Positions 34,257 to 42,048 of a stretch of 64,000 nt of DNA are shown here, piece by piece (the first letter of the stretch is position 1; each line of letters starts with the position of its first letter). Source of the stretch: JAPSGM01 sp963777045 (lineage in GTDB: Bacteria; Chloroflexota; Limnocylindria; QHBO01); the NCBI GenBank assembly GCA_963777045.1, contig CAVZPD010000015.1, forward strand, positions 124,001-188,000, given 5' to 3'. Below the pieces are notes generated by a model. That model saw only the letters and a list, made by a program, of their open reading frames with translations, was not told the origin of the DNA and searched no databases. The translations under genes were made by a program, and so were the position numbers.

Positions 34257-35347
34257 ACCTCGGCACCCGTCGGCTGCGCAGCCGCCTGCTGCTCGCCAAC
34301 CTGCTGGTGGCGGGCGTGGCCCTGGGCACGGTGCTCATCGGCGTCAGCCTGATCGGTCCCGGCTACTTCGAGGCGGCGATGGGCCACGCGCCCGGTGACC
34401 CGATGGGCCAGATGATGGACGCCGCCACGCTCGCCGCGTTTCGGGATGCGGTCGCCACGTCGCTCCTGGCCGCGACGGCGGTGGCGCTGGCCGCCGCGTT
34501 GATGGTCAGCATCGCGCTGTCGTCGCGGGTCGCGGGACCCATCGGACGCCTGGCGGCTGCCGCCCGCCGCATCGCTGATGGGCACTACGCCGAGCGCGTG
34601 GCCGCGGGCGGCGACGACGAGGTGGGTGAGCTGGCCGCCGCCTTCAACCAGATGTCGGGCTCGCTCGAGCACACCGAGCGCCGTCGCCTGGAGTTGGTCG
34701 GAGACGTGGCGCATGAGCTGCGGACGCCGCTCACCACGCTGGACGGCTACCTGGAGGGACTCCAGGACGGCGTCATCGAGCCGAACGCGGATACCTGGAC
34801 GCTGCTCCGGACGGAGACGAGTCGCCTGAATCGCCTGGTCGGCGACCTTGCCGAGCTGTGGCGCGCCGAGGCACGCCAGCTGCCGCTGCAGCGCGAGCCG
34901 GTTCCCCTGGGTCCGTTGCTCGCGAGCCTCCGGGAGCGCTTCGCGCCCGAGGCTGCCGCTCGGCAGATACACGTCCTTCTCGAGCCGGCCAGCGCTGTGG
35001 CCCTGGCCGATGGCGATCGGATCACCCAGATCGTCGGCAACTACCTGGCGAATGCCCTCCGCTACGCGCCCACCGGATCGAGCGTCCGCCTCTCAGTGCA
35101 GCTCGAGGAGCGCGAGGTCGTGACCGGCGTCACGGACGACGGACCCGGGCTCAGCTCCGACCAGCTGGCCCAGGTCTTCGAGCGCTTCTACCGTCCGGAT
35201 CCTTCCCGCTCGCGCGCCCTGGGTGGTGCTGGCATCGGCCTGGCCATCGCCCGCGCGCTCGCGGAAGCCATGGGTGGTCGGGCCTGGGCCACCAGCGACG
35301 GACCCGGCCACGGATCGACCTTCTGGCTGGCCCTGCCACACGCGTAG
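34253..35347 (+). CDS. Sensor histidine kinase (possible copper sensor)
   Basis: The 364-aa kinase has two membrane helices (about 12-34 and 68-90) around a very short extracytoplasmic loop, HAMP (about 91-143), HisKA with phospho-acceptor H154 in DVAHELRTPL, and HATPase with NYLANALRYAP, DDGPGLSS and GGAGIGLAIA. The loop (about 35-65) is rich in Met and His (AAMGHAPGDPMGQMMDA), a plausible metal-binding patch. The GTG start overlaps the regulator stop. Confidence 0.92.
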   Translation: MNLGTRRLRSRLLLANLLVAGVALGTVLIGVSLIGPGYFEAAMGHAPGDPMGQMMDAATLAAFRDAVATSLLAATAVALAAALMVSIALSSRVAGPIGRLAAAARRIADGHYAERVAAGGDDEVGELAAAFNQMSGSLEHTERRRLELVGDVAHELRTPLTTLDGYLEGLQDGVIEPNADTWTLLRTETSRLNRLVGDLAELWRAEARQLPLQREPVPLGPLLASLRERFAPEAAARQIHVLLEPASAVALADGDRITQIVGNYLANALRYAPTGSSVRLSVQLEEREVVTGVTDDGPGLSSDQLAQVFERFYRPDPSRSRALGGAGIGLAIARALAEAMGGRAWATSDGPGHGSTFWLALPHA

Positions 35348-35446
35348 CGCATCCCCGGACAGGGCTGGGCTGAGTGCCCCAGTACCTTGAGGAAACGTTG
35401 AGCCAATCCTGCCCCTGGCCGGCATGGACGCGTGAGATGCGGCCCC

Positions 35447-35452
35447 TAGCCT
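35447..35452 (+). promoter_or_regulatory. -10 box (TAGCCT) for the copper-island operon
   Basis: TAGCCT lies about 50 nt before the SHOCT gene's ATG, which has its own GGAGG. A GTG at 35458, 5 nt from the box, would be an alternative leaderless start. Confidence 0.35.
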
Positions 35453-35502
35453 GAAACGTGCGCACGGGTGGTGCGCGACCAAGGGAAATGGAGGCCACGC
35501 CG

Positions 35503-35727
35503 ATGATGACCGGCACCTGGGGAATGGCCCTCGGCGGCTGGCTATGGATGGCGATCTGGGTGATCGCCCTGCTCGTCATGGTCTGGCTCATCGTCGCCGG
35601 CGGACGCGGCCCGGAGCGAACCGAGCACCCGCTCGACATCCTGGGCGCCCGCTACGCCAGGGGCGAGATCAGCGAAGAGGAGTTCCGGCACGCCCGGGAG
35701 GTCCTCGAAACAGGAGGCATATCATGA
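35503..35727 (+). CDS. SHOCT-domain small membrane protein
   Basis: The 74-aa product has one membrane helix (about 8-32) and a C-terminal SHOCT motif, LDILGARYARGEISEEEFRHAREVL (about 44-68). SHOCT modules are short oligomerisation or interaction helices found at ends of bacterial proteins. ATG 35503 is chosen because GGAGG lies 8 nt upstream, and a longer form from GTG 35458 is possible. It overlaps the next gene by 4 nt (ATGA). Confidence 0.75.
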   Translation: MMTGTWGMALGGWLWMAIWVIALLVMVWLIVAGGRGPERTEHPLDILGARYARGEISEEEFRHAREVLETGGIS

Positions 35728-35960
35728 TCAGGACTCGGATCGCCGCCGCTGTCGCCGCCGGCGTCCTGACGGTCGGGATTCTCGTCGGCGCCGCCGGCGC
35801 CGTCCTGCTAGCCGGCCCCGCCGATTCGACCTTCAGCTGGGGGCCGGGCTTCCACGGCATGATGTACGGCCACCCCTACGACCAGATGTCCGACGAGATG
35901 CGCGAGCACATGGGCTGGACGGATGGTTCGCCTGCAGCATCCGATGGAGCGGCCCAGTGA
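35724..35960 (+). CDS. Small membrane-anchored Met/His-rich protein
   Basis: The 78-aa product has an N-terminal hydrophobic helix (about 5-32) and an exported-looking tail with many Met and His (FHGMMYGHPYDQMSDEMREHMGW). This composition and its place between copper-type genes suggest a periplasmic copper-binding peptide. No named family is recognised. It is coupled at both ends by 4-nt overlaps. Confidence 0.65.
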   Translation: MIRTRIAAAVAAGVLTVGILVGAAGAVLLAGPADSTFSWGPGFHGMMYGHPYDQMSDEMREHMGWTDGSPAASDGAAQ

Positions 35961-36433
35961 GCCGGCGCGGCGAAACCGGGCGGCCGCAGCACCGGCCGGC
36001 CGCATCGGACGTGCCGGCCGCTCCGAGTCGATGGCGGTTGGCCGCACTGGGCGGCATCGTGGTCGCCGTGCTGAGCGCCGGCCTGGTGCTTGGCTTCGGC
36101 GACTTCCTCGGCCGTCCCGATGCGACCACGGCGGATGTCCTGCCCGTGCGCCTGTCGATGGCCGGATTCGAACCCGGCGTGATCACGGCCGAGGCCGGTC
36201 AACCGCTGAGCATCGAGCTGTGGACCACCGACGCGGCGCCGCACCTCGAGGGCGGTGTCCACACCGTGATCAGCGACGAGCTGGGCATCTACGAAGAGCT
36301 GGGCGCGGAGTCGCGACGCACGGTGACGCTCGACATCCCAGCCGCCCCCGGTGACTACGACATCTACTGCGACACCTGCTGCGGCGGGAAGCAGAGCCCG
36401 TCGATGCACGCCATCCTCCGCGTGCAGGCCTGA
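35957..36433 (+). CDS. Membrane-anchored cupredoxin-domain protein
   Basis: The 158-aa protein has one N-terminal membrane helix (about 26-48) and a cupredoxin-like beta domain. Candidate copper ligands are H102 (GGVHTV) and the cluster YDIYCDTCCGGKQSPSMH with C138, C141, C142, M150 and H151. The C-x3-C arrangement (138/142) recalls CuA sites rather than single-Cys blue copper sites, although the usual following His-x2-Met spacing differs. It is encoded between a Met/His-rich peptide and a CcdA-like protein, which could keep the cysteines reduced. Confidence 0.75.
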   Translation: MSRRGETGRPQHRPAASDVPAAPSRWRLAALGGIVVAVLSAGLVLGFGDFLGRPDATTADVLPVRLSMAGFEPGVITAEAGQPLSIELWTTDAAPHLEGGVHTVISDELGIYEELGAESRRTVTLDIPAAPGDYDIYCDTCCGGKQSPSMHAILRVQA

Positions 36434-36435
36434 CC

Positions 36436-37311
36436 GTGGAGCACGCGCACCACACAGGTGGCGGAACAGCGGCGGGCGGCCTGCACCCGGTTGCCCTCGT
36501 CCTGGGTCTCCCGCGCCCGGCCTTCATCCTGGCCGCCGGTCTGCTCGCCGTCGCCGGCGTCAGCAGCGCCATCGTGGCCACCTCGGGCTTTGATACCGCG
36601 CCGTTCGGCGGCGCGACGATCCCCACCGTGCTGGGAGCGGGTGTCCTCGACGGGCTCAATCCGTGCGCCTTCGCCCTGCTCGTCCTGTTCGCGACCTACA
36701 CGCTGACCATGGTCAATGCGGTGACAGCCGACGGCACGCCGACGGCGCTTGCGCGTCAGCGGCTGCTCGCGGCTGGCTCGTTGTACGTGGCCGCGGTGGT
36801 CGTCACCTACTTCGTCATCGGATTGGGCCTTTTCAGCTTCCTGGCCTGGCTCGGCCAGGACCACCTGGTCACCCGGGTCGCGGTCATCCTTGCCCTGATC
36901 ATGGCGCTCTGGATGATCAAGGACATCCTGCTCCCCGGGTGGGGCCCGGCCATGGCCGCCCCGCACGTCACCCACGGCTGGATGCACCGGGCGATGGAGC
37001 GCGGTGGCCTGGCCAGCATGCTGCTCGCGGGCGTGCTGGTGGGGATCTGCACCGTCCCCTGCTCGGGCGCCATCTACCTGGACATCGTGGCCGTGCTCCA
37101 CGCCTCCGGTGGCGGGGCCGCCGGGCTTGCACTGCTCGCCCTCTACAACGTGGCATTCGTCGTGCCGTTGCTGGGGCTGCTTGCCGCCATCAGCAACCGG
37201 CGCGTCCTGGGCCAGCTTGCTCGCTGGAATCAGGCAAACTCACCCTGGGTCAAGGCTGGCCTGGCACTGGCAGTCATCACCATGAGCCTCGGCCTGTTGG
37301 TCACGCTGTGA
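36436..37311 (+). CDS. CcdA/DsbD-like thiol electron transporter of the copper island
   Basis: The 291-aa membrane protein begins with a His-rich segment (MEHAHHTGGG) and has a first extra helix followed by the six-helix CcdA core, with redox cysteines in GLNPCAFALLVLF (about 75-87) and CTVPCSGAIYLD (about 198-209). It would pass cytoplasmic reducing power outward, here probably to the cysteine-rich cupredoxin encoded 2 nt upstream. It is the second CcdA-type gene in the window, and the His-rich start is not present in the first. Confidence 0.8.
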   Translation: MEHAHHTGGGTAAGGLHPVALVLGLPRPAFILAAGLLAVAGVSSAIVATSGFDTAPFGGATIPTVLGAGVLDGLNPCAFALLVLFATYTLTMVNAVTADGTPTALARQRLLAAGSLYVAAVVVTYFVIGLGLFSFLAWLGQDHLVTRVAVILALIMALWMIKDILLPGWGPAMAAPHVTHGWMHRAMERGGLASMLLAGVLVGICTVPCSGAIYLDIVAVLHASGGGAAGLALLALYNVAFVVPLLGLLAAISNRRVLGQLARWNQANSPWVKAGLALAVITMSLGLLVTL

Positions 37312-37335
37312 GAGCCATGAGTTGACCGGCCGCGG

Positions 37336-39567
37336 ATGCCGGAGGCGCACATACCGCACACTCGGGGCCTGATGAACCACTCACCGAACGGCAAGCCACC
37401 CAAATCGCCGAGCGGCGGCGAGCCACCATCTGCGGCGGAGGATGCCGGGCACGGCGGCCACGGGACGGCTGCGACCGGACCGGGGGCCCACGAGCCCGCA
37501 GCGCCGGCTGATCCTAACCGGGCGCCGGTCGCCGCCAGCGAGCACGAAGGCCAGGAGAGCCACCAGTCGCACGCTGCGCACGACAAGCACGCCGGGCACG
37601 ACCCGGACGCCTATCGCCGCCAGTTCTGGATCGTCGCGCTGCTGACCATCCCGGTCGTCATCTGGAGCCCACAGGTCCAGGAGATTCTCGGGTATAGGGC
37701 ACCGGTCTTCCCCGGCTCGGACTGGGTCGCGCCGATCCTGGGCACGATCATCTTCGCGTACGGCGGCCGCGTCTTCCTCAACGGCGCTCGCGTGGAGCTG
37801 GGCGATCGGCAGCCGGGGATGATGACGCTCATCAGCCTGGCCATCGTGGTCGCCTTCGTGACGAGCTGGGCCGCCACCCTTGGCCTGTTCGAGATCGACG
37901 TATGGTGGGAGCTGGCGACGCTCATCACCGTCATGAGCCTGGGCCACTGGCTCGAGATGCGGTCGATCATGCAGGCGCGGGGCGCCCTCTCTGCCCTGGC
38001 CGAGCTGCTTCCCGACGACGCGGAGCGCGTGACCGACGGCGGCACGGAGAAGGTCAAGACGTCGGACCTGCAGGCGGGGGATATCGTCCTGGTGCGTCCT
38101 GGCGCTCGTGTCCCCGCCGATGGCGAGGTGAGCGACGGCAGCGCCGACGTGGACGAGTCGATGATCAGCGGTGAGTCGCGCCCGGTCGGCAAGGAGCCCG
38201 GTGACCGCGTTGTCGCGGGCACGGTCGCGGCGGGCGGCAGCCTACGGGTCAGGGTCACCGCGGTGGGTGAGGAGACGGCGCTGTCGGGGATCATGCGCCT
38301 GGTTGCCGCGGCCCAGTCCTCCAAGTCGAGAGCGCAGGCGCTGGCGGACCGGGCCGCGGCGATCCTGTTCTTCATTGCACTCGGGTCGGGCCTCATCACG
38401 CTCGCCGTCTGGCTGCTGGTCGGGCAGCCGGAGGACGCGCTGGTGCGCACCGCCACCGTGCTGGTCATCGCCTGCCCGCACGCTCTGGGCCTGGCCATCC
38501 CGCTCGTGGTCTCCATCAGCACCACCCTGGGCGCTCGCAACGGCCTGCTCGTCAAGGATCGCCTGGCGCTGGAGCGCGCCCGGGAGCTGCAGGTCGTCAT
38601 CTTCGACAAGACCGGCACGCTGACCCGCGGCGAGCCGGTGCTGGCCGAGGTGGCTCCGACGTCGGGGATGGACGAGGATGAGCTCCTGGCGCTCGCCGCC
38701 GGAGTCGAGGCCGACAGCGAGCACCCGTTGGCCGGGGCGATCGTCGAGGGGGCGCGGCGACGCGAGCTGACGCTCGAGCAGGCGTCGGAGTTCGAGAACC
38801 TGGCCGGGCGCGGTACGCGGGCACGGATCGGCAGGCACATCGTCCACGTCGGCGGCCCGCGTCTGCTCGAGGAACTGGACGCCGGGGCGCCGTCGTCGCT
38901 TGCGGCCGTCACCGACGGCTGGGCCGAAGCCGGTCGGACGGTCATGCACGTGCTCCGCGACGGCCAGGTCATCGGCGCGGTGAGCGTCGAGGACGAGATT
39001 CGGCCCGAGTCGGTCCAGGCAGTCCGGCGCCTGCACGAGATGGGGCTGCGGGTCGCCATGATCACCGGTGATGCCCAATCGGTGGCCGACAACGTGGCGC
39101 AGCGCATCGGCATCGACGAGGTTGCTGCACAGGTGCTGCCGGCTGACAAGGCCGATGCAGTCAAGCGCTTCCAGGCCGGCGGCAAGCGGGTGGCCATGGT
39201 GGGCGACGGCGTGAACGACGCGCCGGCGCTGGCGCAGGCTGATGTCGGCATCGCCATCGGCGCCGGCACCGATGTCGCCGTCGAGTCGGCGGGGATCGTC
39301 CTGGTCAGCGACGACCCGCGCGACGTGGCCGGGGCGATCGAGCTGAGCCGGGCCACCTACCGCAAGATGGTCCAGAACCTGGTCTGGGCGACCGGGTACA
39401 ACGCCCTGGCCATTCCCGTCGCGGCCGGGGTGCTGGCACCCATCGGTTTCGTGATGCCCATGAGCCTGGGCGCGCTGGCGATGAGCCTCTCGACCATCAT
39501 CGTGGCCGCCAACGCGCAGCTGCTGCGGCGGCTGCGGCTGCGACAGCGCGAGGCCGCCCCTGCCTGA
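37336..39567 (+). CDS. CopB-type copper P1B-ATPase
   Basis: This is a 743-aa efflux pump. The first 95 residues are His/Gly-rich and disordered, replacing the usual CxxC metal-binding domain. Hallmarks follow: SGESRPV, the transport motif C380-P-H (ACPHALGLAIP, the CPH class of P1B-3 ATPases), phosphorylation site D424 in DKTGTLT, SEHPLAG, MVGDGVNDAP, and MSLSTIIVAANA in the last helix. CPH-type pumps export Cu(II)/Cu(I) or Ag. An ATG at 37372 is an alternative start; neither has a good ribosome site. It follows the CcdA-like gene by 24 nt. Confidence 0.9.
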   Translation: MPEAHIPHTRGLMNHSPNGKPPKSPSGGEPPSAAEDAGHGGHGTAATGPGAHEPAAPADPNRAPVAASEHEGQESHQSHAAHDKHAGHDPDAYRRQFWIVALLTIPVVIWSPQVQEILGYRAPVFPGSDWVAPILGTIIFAYGGRVFLNGARVELGDRQPGMMTLISLAIVVAFVTSWAATLGLFEIDVWWELATLITVMSLGHWLEMRSIMQARGALSALAELLPDDAERVTDGGTEKVKTSDLQAGDIVLVRPGARVPADGEVSDGSADVDESMISGESRPVGKEPGDRVVAGTVAAGGSLRVRVTAVGEETALSGIMRLVAAAQSSKSRAQALADRAAAILFFIALGSGLITLAVWLLVGQPEDALVRTATVLVIACPHALGLAIPLVVSISTTLGARNGLLVKDRLALERARELQVVIFDKTGTLTRGEPVLAEVAPTSGMDEDELLALAAGVEADSEHPLAGAIVEGARRRELTLEQASEFENLAGRGTRARIGRHIVHVGGPRLLEELDAGAPSSLAAVTDGWAEAGRTVMHVLRDGQVIGAVSVEDEIRPESVQAVRRLHEMGLRVAMITGDAQSVADNVAQRIGIDEVAAQVLPADKADAVKRFQAGGKRVAMVGDGVNDAPALAQADVGIAIGAGTDVAVESAGIVLVSDDPRDVAGAIELSRATYRKMVQNLVWATGYNALAIPVAAGVLAPIGFVMPMSLGALAMSLSTIIVAANAQLLRRLRLRQREAAPA

Positions 39568-39644
39568 CGCGGTGAGCCGACTGCTCGCTTCGGAGCCGCC
39601 GCGTGGATCACCGCTTGCAGGGACTGCGCGGAGGAGGTGAAAGC

Positions 39645-40181
39645 ATGAGACGCATCAGACCAGCGGCTATGCCCTCGGCGCTGCTCGCAACCATCGCGCT
39701 CATCCTGGCCGGATGCTCTACTGGCAGTTCCCCCAGCGAGGCGGCGGCGAGCGCCGGCGCCAGCATGGACATGGCGAGCATGGACGAGCACGGCGAGGCG
39801 TTCGACTTCGGCGAGCCGGCCGATGCATCGGAGGCCGATCGCACGGTTGACGTCATCGCCAGCGATGAGCTCGCCTTCGATCCGGAGGTGGTCGAGGCAC
39901 AGGTGGGCGAGACGATCACGTTCCGCGTCGAGAACACCGGGCGCATCGTGCACGAGTTCGTCCTGGGTGACGAGCACCTGCAGGACGAGCACCAGCAGGA
40001 GATGGCCGAGATGAGTCCGGGGATGGGCATGCACGACGAGCCGAACGCCATCTCGGTGGAGGCTGGCGAGACGAAGGAGATCACCTGGACGTTCACGACC
40101 GCCGGCGACGTGCTCTACGGCTGCCATGAGCCCGGACACTACGACGCCGGCATGGTCGGCGTCATACACGTGGCGGAGTAG
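39645..40181 (+). CDS. Cupredoxin lipoprotein
   Basis: The 178-aa protein has a lipobox LAG-C24, a Met/Glu-rich linker with repeated M-D-M and S-M-D motifs (about 40-55), and a plastocyanin/azurin-like domain with copper ligands H103 (IVHEF), C160, H165 and M170 (LYGCHEPGHYDAGM). A Met/His/Glu-rich loop (about 110-132) is inserted between strands. It is probably a cell-surface copper binder or electron carrier for the copper island. ATG 39645 follows GGAGGAGG. Confidence 0.83.
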   Translation: MRRIRPAAMPSALLATIALILAGCSTGSSPSEAAASAGASMDMASMDEHGEAFDFGEPADASEADRTVDVIASDELAFDPEVVEAQVGETITFRVENTGRIVHEFVLGDEHLQDEHQQEMAEMSPGMGMHDEPNAISVEAGETKEITWTFTTAGDVLYGCHEPGHYDAGMVGVIHVAE

Positions 40182-40195
40182 GCAGATCCATCGGG

Positions 40196-40201
40196 TAGCA
40201 T
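40196..40201 (+). promoter_or_regulatory. -10 box (TAGCAT) for the DUF885 gene
   Basis: TAGCAT ends 7 nt before the GTG at 40209 and the following bases CGGTTCC resemble those at the 939 start (CGGTCC). Confidence 0.5.
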
Positions 40202-40208
40202 CGGTTCC

Positions 40209-41897
40209 GTGAACGAGACCCGCTCGCGGAGCGAGCTGGCGGCGCTGGCCGATCGCTACTGGCAGGAGCATCTCCGCGACGATCCACTGAAGGCCACCGA
40301 GATCGGTGACCGACGGTACGACGATCGCCTGCCGGAGATCCGACCGGAGGCGGTCGCGCGCCAACGGCATGGCCTGAACGATCTCGCAGCGAGCGTGGTT
40401 GGCATCGACCCCGACGAGCTGGACGAGGCCGACCGGACGACCCGCGATGCGCTGCTGCAGGTGATCGAGGGCGACCTGGCGACGATCGACGCTGACCTGT
40501 TCCGGCACACCGTCTCTCCAGCGAGCGGTCCGCAGGTCGCTTTCCTCAACCTGGCGGACTACCAGCCGGCAGATACGGTCGAGGCTCGCCAGGCGATGTC
40601 GGCGCGCTGGCGTGCCATGGGAGCATGGGTGGACGAGCTGATCGCGAACCTGGGGCGCGGGCGGCGCGAGGGGGCAGTGGGAGTCCGCATGCTCGTCGAG
40701 CGTTCGATCGCCGAGCTCGACGAGCTACTCGCGCAGCCCGCCGAGGCCTGGCCCCTGATCTCGCCCGCCGAGCAACCATCCCTCGAGGCCGATGAACGCA
40801 CCCGTTTCCGTGGTGAGCTGCTCGCCGCAACGGCAGAGAGCGTGCGTCCGGCATTCCGTCGCTATCGCGACTTCCTGCACGACACCATCGCCCCCGTTGC
40901 GCGCGACGACGACCAGCCCGGCCTGGTGCATCTGCCGGGCGGCGAGGAGGCGTACGCGGCGCTGGCGCGGGTTCACACGACGACCGATCTGACGCCCGCG
41001 CAGATCCACGAGATCGGCCTGGAGGAGATCGCGCGGATCGATGACGAGCTGCGGTCGCTGGGCGAGCAGCAGTTGAGGACCACCTCGCTCTCGGGAACGC
41101 TGCAGCGCCTGCGTGCCGATCCGGCGCTGCACTTCGCCACCCGCGACGAGGTCGCCGAGGCTGCGCAGGCGTCCCTCGATCGGGCCAACGCCGCCGTCCC
41201 CGGATGGTTCGGCCGGCTGCCCTCGTTGCCCTGCGCGGTGGTGCGGATGCTCCCCCACGAGGAGGAGCACTCAACCATCGCCTACTACCGCGATCCGGTG
41301 CCCGACGGGTCGCGGCCCGGCCGCTACTACATCAACACTTCGGCTCCCGAGACGCGCCCGCGCTACGAGGCCGAGGCGCTCGCCTTCCACGAGTCGGTGC
41401 CGGGGCACCACCTGCAGGTCGCGCTGGCCCAGGAGCTCGGCGACCTTCCCGCCTTCCGGCGGTACGGGACGGTGACCGCGTACGTCGAGGGGTGGGGCCT
41501 CTACGCCGAACGACTGGCCGATGAGATGGGCCTCTACTCGGCCGATCTCGATCACTTCGGCATCGCCTCGTTCGATGCCTGGCGCGCCTCCCGCCTGGTC
41601 GTGGACACCGGGATGCACGCGCTGGGATGGACGCGGAGCCAGGCCATCGGCTTCATGCTCGAGCACACCGCGCTCGGGCCGAACAACATCGCCAACGAGG
41701 TGGACCGATACATCGCCTGGCCCGGTCAGGCGCTCGCCTACAAGGTCGGCCAGCTGGAGCTGCTGCGGCTCCGGGGCGAGGCACGCGAGCGGCTGGGCGA
41801 TCGGTTCGACATCCGCGCCTTCCACGATGCCGTCCTCACCGCCGGGCCTCTCCCGCTGGGCACTCTGCGCGGGATCGTGGAGCGCCAGCTCGCCTGA
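40209..41897 (+). CDS. DUF885 family zinc metallopeptidase-like protein
   Basis: The 562-aa protein matches DUF885: RYWQEHLRDDPLKATEIGD at the start and the metal motif AFHESVPGHHLQ (near residue 395, HExxxGHH), preceded by YYINTSAPETRPRYEAEAL and followed by YVEGWGLYAERLADEMGLY with a further Glu ligand. The fold is related to M3/M32-like gluzincins, and activity is usually annotated as putative peptidase. No signal peptide is present. The C-terminal region LGWTRSQAIGFMLEHTAL is also family-typical. Confidence 0.85.
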   Translation: MNETRSRSELAALADRYWQEHLRDDPLKATEIGDRRYDDRLPEIRPEAVARQRHGLNDLAASVVGIDPDELDEADRTTRDALLQVIEGDLATIDADLFRHTVSPASGPQVAFLNLADYQPADTVEARQAMSARWRAMGAWVDELIANLGRGRREGAVGVRMLVERSIAELDELLAQPAEAWPLISPAEQPSLEADERTRFRGELLAATAESVRPAFRRYRDFLHDTIAPVARDDDQPGLVHLPGGEEAYAALARVHTTTDLTPAQIHEIGLEEIARIDDELRSLGEQQLRTTSLSGTLQRLRADPALHFATRDEVAEAAQASLDRANAAVPGWFGRLPSLPCAVVRMLPHEEEHSTIAYYRDPVPDGSRPGRYYINTSAPETRPRYEAEALAFHESVPGHHLQVALAQELGDLPAFRRYGTVTAYVEGWGLYAERLADEMGLYSADLDHFGIASFDAWRASRLVVDTGMHALGWTRSQAIGFMLEHTALGPNNIANEVDRYIAWPGQALAYKVGQLELLRLRGEARERLGDRFDIRAFHDAVLTAGPLPLGTLRGIVERQLA

Positions 41898-41954
41898 AGC
41901 CCGGCGCGGGGCCCCTTCCGTCCACCTGCCTCGCCTTCGCCGTGACCTTCGGCA

Positions 41955-41987
41955 CTGGCAAGCCTGCCAGCGGTTGGTGACGCTGGC
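41955..41987 (+). promoter_or_regulatory. Possible leader with alternative hairpins before the APC permease
   Basis: CTGGCA/TGCCAG (41955-41970) and GCCAGCG/CGCTGGC (41966-41987) are two inverted repeats that share bases, so only one can form at a time. They lie about 60 nt before the permease ribosome site. No known riboswitch class is recognised. Confidence 0.25.
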
Positions 41988-42048
41988 CGAGGCCCGCATA
42001 TCCAGCGTTCTTCAAGCGGGTCGGCCGCTGTCAGAAGGAGGAGAGGGC

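Noticed and set aside
41898..42048. Guanidine riboswitch before the permease/agmatinase operon
   Set aside because: The hairpin loops do not show the ACGR pattern of the guanidine-II class and no ykkC core could be recognised.
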